This document shows positions 23,503-36,800 of a stretch of 64,000 bases of DNA, one piece after another. The notes beneath the pieces are model-generated. The model worked only from the letters and a program-made list of their open reading frames with translations, made no database searches and was not told where the DNA came from. Each line of letters begins with the position of its first letter. The stretch's first letter is position 1. This stretch comes from Paragorgia papillata. Lineage: Eukaryota > Cnidaria > Anthozoa > Scleralcyonacea > Coralliidae. The position numbers were made by a program, and so were the translations under genes. The stretch is from the NCBI GenBank assembly GCA_035771165.1, contig JAWNZC010000467.1, forward strand, positions 1,374,501 to 1,438,500. The letters run 5' to 3'.

Positions 23503-26500
23503 TTATTGGTGCATCCTTTTTCTGCGGTTTTTCTGCCTCCTTCTATCGCCATGAGGACGTGACTTGGTTTTCGGTCTTGATTTTAGGTCGTGTTCGTAGA
23601 CTTCGTTGACGGTAGGTGACCTCTTGCATAGTAATTTAACAAGGTTGTCAAAGTTGTCTTCCTCCATGTTTCCTTCAGACTGATTGTGCGCGTCGTCAGC
23701 AACACTAATAGGTGCTAAACCTAGAACCACAGTGTGATAGGTTCTCTGCAAGGTGTCATAAACCTTAAAAAGCAATGCAATGGGCGTTAAATAAATGCAA
23801 CATAAATCGAGAATAATACATGGATGTGCGGAAATATGAAATTTATTACGAGTGTTGATCAGGATACTATTTCCTCACAAAAATTGAGCCGCAAACTCAT
23901 TTTGTATTCTTGTATAAATACATCGCCACGCCGAGCTTCGCAACCTTGAAAACCTATACATATATAGTTCTAACTACCGAAGAACGGTAACGTCATATAC
24001 GGTAACTGGAAAAATTGTCGAACCCTGCATGGGTATAAATTTTCACGGAAATTTTTTGAGGTTTCAGGAAAACATTTCACTTAATTGAAATAACATTTAC
24101 TTTACGTTTAATATACAACCCTAGTACTAACTGAATAGTGAATACTAAAGGCTTATTAACCGAGTTAGAGGTCTGTACGGGAAAGTATTTGCCTGAGGTT
24201 TTCGTACAGACCGAGCGACGAAGGAGCGAGGTTTGCGAGAGAAACCGAGGGCAAATATACTTTCCCGTACAGACCGAGAAAACGAGGTTAATAAGCCTTT
24301 TATTATATGGCTTTTGGTTTGTTTTCTTATCTGTTTTTAGTTCTACGTTTGTCTTGATCATGTGTCGCTGTTCACTTTAGTTCTTACTTTTGAGCTTGTT
24401 CGTTTCGCTTCATGTTTACACCTGTTAGGCCTTATTTTTCACGCTTTTAAATAAGAAGTTTTTATAAAAAGAAACACTGATGTTTCAGGACGTATTATTG
24501 TTCAAAATTTTCCAACGAATATATCTCATTCGCTTTTATTTTCATTCAAATCAACTCGCTAATTTTCCCGCCAAAACTTGCAGGTCATTAAAAAGGACGT
24601 AATGCCCTCTCACAGTGCCGAGAGGGCATTACGGCTTTTTCCGGACCTCTCAGCAACCAATCAGCGTGCGCCGTTTGGCGTAATGAACCGAAAACAAGCC
24701 CAGCCATATAATAACATTGTTTAACTACCTAAGTTACGTACTGTAACAGTGTTTCCTGACAGCACTTAAAGAGTTATGTAATTAAATAATTATGTTGGTT
24801 TATACTCAATAGCTGAGTCAATAAATTACAAATTTTACCCACCTCGCCAGTTTTCAAATTAGTCTCATAGTAACTATTACACATATGTATTTTCCGCGGG
24901 TATGGAAGATGTGGTCTATATTGCGCTGAACACAGCATATGCTCAAGGGGCATACCTATATATTGTTAACAGAACTACAAAAGGGACAGTATACATGCAG
25001 CCGCACCCAAATCACGCTCACTCGCGATCCTACAACAGTTCTTGGGCCTGTCAGAAAACCGAAGTCGGACTCTGTAGAGCTTTGTTTTTAGTCGGTAATG
25101 CGGAAGTCCAACAAGAATGGTTATTTTGGGAGCAAGAATCGAAGTAAAGGAGGAAAGGAAGCGAGCCATTCAAGGCAGACGGCAGAAGAAGTTGGCCGAT
25201 TAAGATACGAAGAAAGGCAGTAATAAGCAGTTCGACTTGAATGCAGAAATCTCTTCCACCCACACTCGTGCATGAGGAAGATTTCAACACAAGTTTATAT
25301 GACGATACCACAGGTGGGAGAAAACAACACAACGAAATGGTATACGATTCCGAAGATGAATAATCAGTCTTAGGAAGAAGGACGCCATAAATCCGTAACA
25401 CAGGCAGAAAGAAACCCAGTCGGGGCATAGCGATACCGAAGCTTTCGAGGTAAGTTACTGCATGTGGGATATACTTTGTAAGTTCTCAAATGATTGGGAT
25501 CCGCAAGTGTCAGTAACCAACCATCACCTGTTGTTGTCTGTTGTTAATATCAGGAATTTACGTTCGTTTGAACGTATTGAATTTGAACGTAAACTTGTTT
25601 TCACAATGCATAGTAAGTAAAATATGCACAAACCAAGTTTTGTTATTTAACTCTTGCAAAATTTTACAGAAATTTTACCCTTGAACACAGGTTCCCAGGA
25701 AGAAAAAACGTTTCCATCTCTGCGACTAGATTTTAGTTATCATCAGGAAAGCTCGTACTATTCTCAGTGCATTGCTGATGATGATGACTCCAAAATCCAT
25801 AAATATGTTTCCACTATGCGCGGAGCTACCGTTGTTCTGTACTTAAATATTCAGTGGTTTCAGTAATTACTGTGTAGTTCCATGCGGATTGGTTGATACA
25901 TGAAACACTGTGCTTACCTCGGGCACTAAAACGAGGTCTAGCAACTCTTCTGTAGCGTCAAATCCCGTTATCTTTCTTATTTCAAGCTTTATGCTGTCAG
26001 TCTGTACAAAAGATCATAGTATACACACGTTAGGAACAAAATGGCAAGTGTACATGGCAAACACACACATGTGGTATGTACATATACACCGCACATGTAC
26101 AGTTCAACGGAGAAAAATGTAAAACATAATAAACAAGTGCCATTTTATTTTCCGGCGGTCGGAGCATTCGGTTGCGTCGTTGCTTGACATCGAAGTCTTG
26201 CATGCGTCTATTTGTTTTCTTCTTGCGTACGACATCAAGCAATAAATCCTATATAAAAATGTGCGAAAGAAATGTGTGAGTAAAACACACGCACATATGT
26301 TATACAAGCTAGCATATACGAGAGCAACAATCCTGCAAGACCATGTGATCCATACAAAACACACGAGACTGCGCCCGCTCGTCGGAAATGTACAATTGTC
26401 GCGGCGCCGATGTCGCTACGTAAGATAACACCCGTGATGCATGACGTTGGTATACATTACCTGCAGGTTGTAGACAAAGTCCTGGATGGTTAATTCTTGG

Positions 26501-26534
26501 TGATCCAACACAATTTGAGGATTTATTTCTACAT
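23503..26534 (-). CDS. Partial spliced gene, unrecognised, basic C-terminus
   Basis: Three minus-strand exons join in phase with good splice sites: 26534-26461 (VEINPQIVLDHQELTIQDF), 26001-25918 (SIKLEIRKITGFDATEELL) and 23763-23503 (VYDTLQRTYHTVVLGLAP, then an acidic stretch, then PKTKSRPHGDRRRQKNRRKR and stop). The joined segment has about 138 residues. It looks like a small alpha/beta domain followed by a nuclear-localisation-like basic tail. The 5' exon was not found; it would lie above 26540. The gene sits inside the giant element downstream of the alpha-kinase gene, so it could be further cargo or an alternative 3' end of that transcript. No function is proposed. Confidence 0.5.
24150..24303. 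repeat. GGTCTGTACGG hairpin, copy B
   Basis: GGCTTATTAACCGAG and CTCGGTTTC-type arms flank GTCTGTACGGGAAAGTATTT and its complement AATATACTTTCCCGTACAGA. The outer ends are AGGCTTATTAAC and GTTAATAAGCC. It is followed immediately by the TTATTATATGGC element. Confidence 0.75.
24303..24718. mobile_element. TTATTATATGGC-family MITE, copy B
   Basis: The left end TTATTATATGGCTTTTGG pairs with CCCAGCCATATAATAA at the right. Near the right end it shares GGACCTCTCAGC and ACCAATCA with copy C. The stretch 24720-25900 has no gene I can support, only scattered short frames. Confidence 0.6.
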
Positions 26535-27267
26535 CTATTGAAAGCAAACATTGACAACAGTTAGGATGGAGAAAGCAGTATTAAATGCCTGCATGGTAAC
26601 AATAAGTTAAACTGGTCATATAGGTTTAATGGACGCTTGTTGTCCTGGAACTGGAAAAGTGCAGCATTTTACCAAAGGAGCATGTTCAATTTTCAGTTAT
26701 ATACCGTAGCTATAACATGTATTACGAATAGAGCATAAAGGTAAGAAAAGGAATGTATAGTAATGGTCTGGTCAAGAGAACATAAAAGTAAGAGAAAGAA
26801 TATATAGTAATGGTCTAGTCCAATGCTAATTCATCTGAAGTTAATTTTACATCTTGCGATAGCCAATCATAAAGGCTACTCATAACATATGACTCCCATC
26901 TTCATTTTTCTGTGGAGGTTAGGCTTCCTTTTGCGAAAACAAAATGGTGGGAATAAAAGTCTAAGGAGTGAAGTACGTTTCGTTTCGAGGTTTTGTTAAA
27001 AGTTTCATATAAGATTTGAAGGCAGTGACTCCTTTTGACTACAGTATAAATCAGTTTTATCCTTCCCAGGTCTTTAGACTGGACATTTAATCTCTTTCTG
27101 GGCCGCTCAATAGATCGCGAATCACGTGCGTGAATTACAGCACGAGATCTGAAAATAAGTTAAGAAAAATTAGGAATGAACTAGGGCCATTACTATAAAT
27201 TTCCTCTTACCTATATGCTCTCTTGGCAGTACCCATGCATGGCGCTATCCATCATTAGGGACTTTAA

Positions 27268-27417
27268 AGCCTGGTTTCCATATAGCCGTAAGAGCCGGCG
27301 GCATGGCTGCTGCAAGGGGCGATGGACCAATCATAGACAGTGTTCAATTAGTCAGCAATAAAAAGCTGTATGCGATTGGACCATCGCCGGCTCTTACGGC
27401 TATATGGAAACCAGGCT
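27268..27417. mobile_element. 150-bp MITE with TAA duplication
   Basis: The 33-bp TIR starts AGCCTGGTTTCCATATAGCC and is mirrored nearly perfectly at the right end. TAA flanks both sides (27265-27267, 27418-27420), as in PIF/Harbinger-type elements. It lies between the 3' end of the alpha-kinase gene and the next minus-strand exons. Confidence 0.85.
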
Positions 27418-27860
27418 TAAGAAAACACAACGACCACGGCAACGTGTTTGAACAATAGAATTCTATGTCAAATACAAAATATCTTTTGCGAATGACGGTC
27501 CCAAGAGTAATCTTTACGCCGTCATGTACGGCTCTGTTGACAACGTAGAAAAAGCATTTTTACGTTGTAAAGACAACGCGAAACCTGAGTAGTGCACTAC
27601 AGAAGTCTTGGAAAAGCTTAACATTACTCTCGCGATTAACATAGATTGAACAAGTGTTTTTCTTCAAGAATTTAAGAACAAAACGAGTCCATGCGATTAC
27701 GTATCTTGAAATTTGAATGTATAAATACATCACCATTTAATACCACTGTTAAACTTTCTACCGTAGCCGTAGTCCGTTGTCTGAATCTTAAAGTCGCTAT
27801 TGATGGATTGGTGATGGATAGGTGTTGAACGAAAACACGATTAATTTTACTCAGAAATAA

Positions 27861-30800
27861 CTAACACTGCCATTTCGAATAATGCCGCCTATGTTGCTGC
27901 TCTATGCAGCATGTGTAAACCCTACAACGTGTAATACTCCCACCAGTCGGTTCTTCCAATTTTATCCTCGTGCAATATCTATTGCACTCATGGCCTTCGA
28001 AGAAATTAGCGAAGGCTGCACTACCGTAGTTTCCAACGGAAAACAGTCTAAATCAATGACAGGTTAGTATTAAGAAAGCTCGTACAGGGAAAATGTATTG
28101 TGTGAAAACTCATATCTCAAAATACAACACTTGCTTTCTACTGTAATCTTACCTCCTGTCGCATGTCGCAATTTCAATATCGGTTAGATAATCATCTGTT
28201 CCTATGAGAAAGGCATGCACAATCGTTACAACGCACTTCATATTGTCTGTAAAATATTCTAACTGTAACATAACCAGTATAGTTCCGTATATAGATCATT
28301 ATCAAACCACCTGTCTTCAAGCCATGCTATCACTTGAAGACAGTTGAATTTGATAATAATCTGCATCAGGTATGTTATATACGTGATGATGTGGTTAGGT
28401 TTATTCAGGTAAATGGGGAGCCGCTCAGACCCCTGACGAGTACAGGCTGATATCGTGTATATACAGATATGAGATCACAATGACCTCTGTCTCTTAGGGG
28501 CTGTTCACACGAGACCGGGTTATCTCGGGGGGTAGGGATAACTCGGGGGACTAGGGTCAATGTTTACACTATTTCACATGATAAAACGCAACTACCGAGT
28601 TGTCCCTGTCCCCCGAGATAACCCTAGCTTCATGTGAACGTTTCAACCCGAGTTATCCCGAGCAACAGCATAAATACGCATGCCTAAGTTGACCCTACCC
28701 CCCGAGATAACTCGGGTGAAAGCGTTCACATGGAAGTAGGGATAACTCGGGGGCTAGGGTTACCCTATCGCTCCGATCGAGTTATCCCTATCCCCCGAGT
28801 TATCTCGGTCTCATGTGAACTGTTTACTTTTTTAACATGGAAATAAACTAACACCGAGTTATCGCGGCGGATAGGGATAACCCTACCCCCCGAGATAACT
28901 CGCCTCATGTGAACAGGCCCTAACACAAACTGATAACGTAGATACGCCTGTTTCAGCTTTATGATTATAAGTAATAGCATGCATGGAATGAGCTGTAATA
29001 CCTATCAAACCTACCGTTTGATTCGGGCGATTTATTAAAATTCCATCGGGCCTTCGGTCATCGGGAAATTTTAATAGGCACCTTGCAATCTATGACGGCA
29101 GCGGCTATTAATACTCAATGTAATTTTAGTATCCAAAAAGCAGCAGTTAATTGTGACTACCGTATTCGGTATTGGAAGCTTGTTTTACGACCTCCAAAAT
29201 GCATCATCATGCAATGCTGCTAAAACGATTGAAGCGTCTGCGTTCAAGTCATAAAGACCAGCTCGTATCTTTCCGTCAGTTCCCGTCGTCCTGAAGACGT
29301 AGAAATGATCTCAGTGGCGATGTATACAGAACGAAGATGCCTCTAAAATTGCTATTGCGAATAAAATTATTGTTTTGCACGAAGAATCATTTTGTTTCAG
29401 AGACGTCGCCGTCGTAGATCATAAATAGAGAGCATATTAGGCGTTTTTGAGACACGGACGGTGACCGGAAGAACAGGAATACAATACAGAACTACTGAAC
29501 CGCGTATTCTTTGAAAATACTTTTTTACCCAAAACAAAGGCTATGAATAATCACACATCTAACCTGTTATCTCATAAGCTTAAATTTCATCTTTATTTAA
29601 AAATACAGATCTTTTATTTTACATTGTAATGTAAATGAAATTATCCCCCTTAAAATACAAGTTTTCTACTTTAAAAGTATGACTCATTGTAGTAAAACAA
29701 CGAAGACAGGCCTCAACGTCGTTCTAGAAGTTCCCGTCGTCTCAAGAACGTGAAAATGCTCTCAATGACGTCTTGTGTAGAACGATGACGGCGTTCACTT
29801 TGCTCTTGGAATTTTTAATTGCTCATTATCATTGTTTTGAATGAAAAATGCTATAGAGCGTTTTCACTCACGTGATTGGTGGCCGGCCCATGGGGGTGGT
29901 GAAACAATACGAAATATTTGAATAAGAAAGAGCTAATTCCCATACACCAATATGGCCGCCATTTCATTGTTTTGGTACACCAATATGGCCGCCGTGACGT
30001 CAGATGAAAACGCTCTATTGAATTAAAACGCCGTCCGTGGCAGTAAAACGTCTGTTGCTTAAGCTCTCTACTAAGGCCCTACTAAATGACCCTCATCGAA
30101 ATGGAGGTTTAATAGGGAATACACTTCATGCTATCATTTTTAATTATTATGTCTAATACATCAATGTTACCAGGTCACTGTGGATACAGCCGGTTCATAC
30201 ATCCTCTTAGAATAACAGACATGTTGTCCTGTGCCTGTGGATAACAAGGTCTGTTACGTTAGTCCAGACCAGTACTGACAAACGAACAGTTTGATCAATA
30301 CTGATACAATCAGACCTGGACAACCTGATGGTACCTGCACTTTTATACAGCTATGACATAATTTTAACAGCTCTAAAAAAACCTGTATATCAGACCTGTT
30401 ACGTTTTTCCCGCGCGTATAACAACATAATTATAATATAGCGCTAGCATAAAAAAAATGGAAATCTGCATTGGGAGTTACTTGAACACCAGAGATAAATT
30501 TATCATATAGTTCATACCTTGAAGGTCAGTGAGCAACAGCACTCCTTTCGAGAAGGACAAACTCCAATGTGAAAATGCCAGGCATTTCAACCCCATCTCT
30601 TCTGTTACTCCAGCCGCAGTTGCCTTTCCGGTGTTATTCAAATACTTCTTGAACACATGCACATTTATCTTGGGCTCAACGCAGTAGGCAGTGCGACCAG
30701 ACTGGCCAACAAGGAGATAGCATGGAAGAACGCTGAAATATAGGTATTATATGCAGATACGTTAATGCAAGCAATATTCACTGAACATCTATAACTACTG

Positions 30801-33800
30801 TATCTCGCCATGATTAGTATTGATCGCATACCTTGGGAATTGTCCAATATATGGACCTTTGTCTTCTTTAAAATGTGTGCACAAGGTGTTGGCTATACTC
30901 TGTGTTTGCACCTCCTATTATTAAAGAAATCACAAATAAATGTTAGCGTACATGGCAAATATAAATGGAGCGTATAAAAGTCTTCACAATAAATTTAAAA
31001 AAAAAAATTTTCTTCGACGTTTCGGGCACTGCCCATATGCAACCAAGATAAAAACTATATTGTCCAAATTTAGAACGCGCTGCTTAGACAATGTTACCCC
31101 TGAGTAGACATTGCTGGTTCAAAAATGTTGTTCAGTAATGATTGCCACGTTGTAACAGTATTGTATGTTATACGCCACCAATATTGTAGCCTCCTTCGCA
31201 GCCGTTGTCCAGGGTTAGAGCGACCGAACCCTGGACAACGGCTGCGAAGGAGGCTTACCAATATTGCAGCAATTTGCGCTATTTTGGATGTATAATTCAA
31301 CCAACCCTAGTGAAACAGATAGCGGCATGCCGATTTTACCATAATCATTTGCGAATCAAAATTAAGTACAATTATAATGTAGCTAAAAGCGGTCAACATT
31401 AATTTAGTAGGTAATAGCGTCCTTACCAATTTTTGTGTCTTTAAAGTTTCGTTTTTTCATTTTAAATTTTGACATATAGAGTTTAATGGGCACAACGCAT
31501 TATGCATGGTAAAATTATGATAGAACGCTGACACTAAAAAATCCAAAATCTTAAACTTTAAGCGGGAAAAGCACGGTGAGAGCTTACGAGTGTAGTTATA
31601 GTATAATGCCAACAACCCGCTATTAATAACCACTATTATTTCTAACCTAGTGGTCCTCCATCTCGAATCTTTGTGCTGTATGCTTGCAAACTTTAATATT
31701 TAGCTGTATGAGTGTTGGAGGAATGATGGTTATTGCATACAGTACCTTAGCCTCATGTGAGGAGGATAGTGCTTCCAGTTTGACCAAACACCGCAGGTTT
31801 TTTCCAAATACTCTGGTTTTCTGCTGCAGTAGCACTAGTCTAATGAGGCATGGTCCTTATAACTGGACTAATTGGGAGAACAGTTTCGATATAATTGATA
31901 GGGTTATGTGCAGTATAGAGTTTGTTCAACTTATGGTTTATAACAGTAAATTACGACATCTTCTGTTAAATTGCTTACTATGCAATGACGTGCTTAATAA
32001 TGACTGACCTTTCGACACAAGTAAACGTGATCACGCTTTAATGTATCCACAGTCTTCTTTAAGAACTTCTTAACAACAACAGGCTCTTTAAAGACGTCCT
32101 TGTGTTTCTTGTCTGGTATTGCCGTGTCCAATTTAATAATTGCATCGAAACAACCGCGAAGGCCCCCTTTTCCCAACAGGTTTCCTTTCTCCAATTTGCA
32201 TTGGGCAACGTCAACCCACCGGCCTGCAAGTGTGGAAGGAACCACATCAAATGCCGATACGGTGAAAATGTCTACATAAAAGAAATGGAATTTAACTTTC
32301 TCACACTACTATAATAACAAACCCGTTACTGATTAAACAGCGAGCAAAGAAAGCCACCATTAAAAAAGGTAGTATATTTGTTATTTAGCACTGACCAATC
32401 ATCTTCAGAAATTCCTAAACCTGCAACAAATTATGAAATTGGGGCCTGTCAGCACACAGTCATTTTTTATTAATGCAAGAACTGGAGATGATGGATGCAG
32501 ACTTTTGTGATCATGAACTCATCTCGCCAGTTTGGGCAGTCAAGACTGCATGCTCACACTTGTCGTAAGAATTTTGCCGTCTCGCCGTTAATGTTGCCGT
32601 TAATGTCTGAACTGCGAGTTGCCACACCTTAAACACGGAGCGAGCGCATAAGTACTGGCTGAGGTACTCAGCCAATCTTGGCCAAACGCATCTGATTGGT
32701 CCACACAGATAAAATTACTTCCGGCCCTACCGAGGAACTTTGGCTGAGGAGTGAAGACTGAAGAGTGGAGCTTTTGTGAGACGTTTTGTTTACTGTTTTT
32801 AAATTAAACTTGCCGCTTTCCAAACGTCGAATTTGTCTTTTTCAAGTGTAACACATCATTTTGAGTAGAAAGATGGAAAAATTACGCCTTCAATAAGTCG
32901 AAACAAAACTAAGGTGAGGAAAAACCGTACGAAAAACACCAAAACAATTATGCGACAGAAACTGTACAAAGACATCTGAAACTTTGTTCCTTTTATGCAA
33001 CAAAAATAATGCGTATATTAAGCTATGCTATCGAAAACAATTAGTACAGCAATGGGCAGAGACAATGTATGAGTATATGTACATGTAGTTGAAACTTAAA
33101 ATGAAACCATGTTTTGGACAAATGTTCGAACGTGCGGAAATATGTCAACACAAAGAGCAAAAACAGTTTTAATAGTGACGAAAGATTTTAGCAACAAACT
33201 TTGATATTAAATTAACTCCTATCTGCAAACTGTCCGGTTTTAAGGCATGCAGCCGGTAAAAAATCTTGAATCCTTGCCAGACACAACAAAATGCACAAGC
33301 AAAAAGACCAGCGAGAACAAGAAACCAGTCATTAGCTTAGGCAACATTTCAGTTCAAAATTCAAGTAGCCCGTGTCGATTTAGGCATAAGACATTTCAGA
33401 AACTTAAGCTTAATAAACAATAGAAATAATGAGAAAAAAACAAAAAGCCATATGCATTCAATTCGCTAAAAAAGTTAGCCGTCTAGCAATGGAACGTTTG
33501 TAGCGTCTCACCGTTTTTCTTGTTGAATGCAGATGTCTTGTATTCTTCGCTTTTTTTCTTCATATATTCCGTCCTTGTAATTATAAGACCCTTTTATTTA
33601 CACCAAGAATGTTGATAATGAATATCTCCATGTAGATGTCTGAACATCATCTCACTTTTCAACGACGATTTGACGAGGCAAACAACTTTGTTTTTGCACG
33701 ACCGACAGTAAAAATAGGGAACCCAGTAAATGTTGTCTGGGAAGCCAGACACTAGAATGGCTTCCTAAAAGTTCTCAATTATTTGTGCCGATTTATTGAC

Positions 33801-36800
33801 TTGCAAAAAGCAGAGTTCATATAATAACTTATTTATTGTCTTCGTTTAAATGGTCTGTTTTAGTTAAATATCAAAGTATTGTCTTTTATGTGGAACTCTA
33901 TTTTAAAAAAACGGCGAAAGACAAAGCAGCTATAACTTACGTGACCTTCAAACATCGTCTGAAAGCAAGGTCATATATATATTTTACAAATTTATTGACC
34001 AAACAAATTTAATCACTTCAGAATTGTTTTTTGCTAAGACACTTATGCTTCTCTTTACAATTTACGTAGATAATTGAAAAGGTAAAAAGGTTTTAAATAA
34101 AAGATAATTCTCAAAACTTCACGAGCTCACTGACTCGTTGTTGACTTGGCTGTTGACATTTCAAACTGTCAGTGCGTAGCCGGGGGGCGGACCCTTTTAC
34201 ACTCTCGCTCCGTGTTTAAGATTGGGCCACTTGTGTCCCGTCCTCACTCCGTTACACGTAGCTTTTCTTCGTGCAACTTGCGTCGCAAAAAAAAACGACG
34301 TTCAGGTTGCACGAGCACTTGGAGGGACGTCACACACTAAAAATGCTCGTGCAACTTGAACGTCGTTTTCTTGCGACGCATGACAGGGCATTAAGACTTT
34401 AGCACGAATAAGTCAACGCTTTTCCCTAGTGTGAACATATCTGTCGCAAGAATCACTGAGAATCTGGGATAAAACTGTTGCCTAAATGTCGACCGTGTTT
34501 TTTGCGTATTTAATTACATAATATTTGTTAACCCATCATCTCGTTATCTATATGATAGATAATTATATAAAAGGGCAAGGACGCACTTTAACATTCAATT
34601 CCGGCAACACCTGACAAATTTATTCGGCAAAGTGGGCGCAAGCCCGTTGGTATGTTAAAAGGTTTAATTATTTACCTTCTTTGTCGTCAAAACGATAGCA
34701 CGTTTTCCCACTGTCCATCAGATTTTCTAGGATTGAACCATCCAATTCCTTCACAACTACAGAAATTAAAATAGCAAATGTAGTAGCGATACCTTATATA
34801 ATTATCCTTTCGTGAAAAGACCAGTTTTACGAATTTTATTACACTTCTACCCAATGCAACATTCTTTGGGACTATAAAATCGCACCTTGTGGTCGAACGT
34901 ACATGTACAGTGCAGTGCAGTGCAGTGTAGTGCAGTGCAGTGCAGTGCAGTGCAGTGCAGTGCAGTGCAGTGCAGTGCAGTGCAGTGCAGTGCAGAGCAG
35001 TGGAGTACACACAATAAATTGTGGTTATATATACCTTTTTTATCACTCCCAGCACTGAATGACTGCCGCCCACCATCAACGTTTTTCTGGAAAAGATTTT
35101 AGAGTACACCGATTACAACCAAATAGTGGGAAGGGTCCAACAAGGGTTAAAGCCATAAGCTGAACGAATAAAAAACTGTATATATTAATATGCATACATA
35201 TGCACACATGAATGCAGCATTCATATGTGCGCATATGTATGCATATATTGCATCATCACCTTGTCATCTCTAGCACATGATCGCATGGCAGATCGCCTGT
35301 CCACCACTACGCCCGGAGCATCCTTAAATCGTTAAATTTACAGTTTCAGAACAGGATTCATGCAGCCAGGCTATTTTATTATAGCAGTAACCTATGTTAT
35401 CAAACATAAATACCTTCTTGCTATGCAATTGATTTCCTTTTATTGCTCCACCTTAAATACAATTATAACGTCAAATTAAAGAAAATAAATTTTGGTCAAG
35501 TATAATTGATGAACAACTATGCAAACTTGCAAAGTATTTTAAGTAATATATCAAACACGAGGAGGCGTGTTTCATCAGGATATCCAAACACCGAGACGTT
35601 TGCTGAAAACCGAGGCGAAGCCGAGGTTTTTTAACAAACTTCGAGGTGTTTGGATATCCTGATGAAACACTCCTCCGAGTGTTTGATATAGCATCTCAAA
35701 CAAATCAGTATTTTAAGAGAAAATCAAGATGAAAGTTTGCTTAATTTATGTAATTTCTTCCTCCGATATCCAACCACCGACACGGTACTGATTTCCTTTG
35801 TGTTTTCTTCATGAATTATTAATGAGTTTTGGATTTGTTATTCACATATACTCGGCGCCATTAAGTATATGACAATATCTAAGTCAATCAAATATTTAGG
35901 TGATGTGAATGTTACTTTATTATCGCAACGTTTCACAATGATAGCTAAAGTGAACCATAGTTAATAAATGAACATGTAAAGATTAATACATCGTTACGAG
36001 TGTGATATATGGTTTAACATCGCGAGTGAAACTTAACAGCCACCACTCACAATGCTCAATCCCTTATCACAGTACTCGTAACCATTTGTTAACCTTTACA
36101 AAACATCTCCCTAATATGTGCAATTGTAATTTCATCCAAGATTGTAAAAATATATGCTTAATTCTCTGTTAATAAATTTCCATACTATGCTATTCAGCAC
36201 CATTAATGATTACAGTATTATTACTACTACTACAGTTTAATTGTTGTAATGATATGCAAGCTTCAGGTTACCTTGCTATACCGGCATGCTCAGTGAGCTA
36301 CTGGGCTATATATATTTATTTGCCAATTTTAAGTTTACTTAGTTAGTCATTAAATTTTTGCATAAATATTTTGTGTGCTTCGATTGATGTCATAACAATT
36401 GTTATACGTTATTGATCGAAATAAATGTAAAAATAAATGTAAAGGAATATTTCGGTACTTGCGTAGCACCACATACAGTATGGTAATTAACCAGTATTGT
36501 ATTCCACAATATTATATTTATTTGTAATCTTCAAACCATCCTTTCCTCTCCTCATGAAAAAAATGGGTTATCAAGATATTCAACATGTACTAAGCGTTTT
36601 CCTGTTGTTTGGGATTCGGTAATTAAAGCCAACGAAGTCGGACAAACTGCTACAATGAACAATATTAATGACATTATCTGCATGCAGGGCTTTTACCAAT
36701 ATATATGAAAAGGGCATTAATTCTTATAATTACCTTTATCACGCTTGTTCCTTTTTTGTAACATGTCCTGTGTTCCCGGCTCCCTATGCATGCAAAACAG

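Noticed and set aside
27882..28067. Plus-strand 61-residue frame starting MPPMLLLYAACV
   Set aside because: It is antisense to the kinase exon with the HECNRYC zinc motif, which explains its coding-like composition.
35035..35086. Extra alpha-kinase exon reading NVDGGRQSFSAGSDKK
   Set aside because: It has good splice sites, but its phase does not fit between exons 36783-36734 and 34756-34676, which join directly in phase. It may be an alternative exon.
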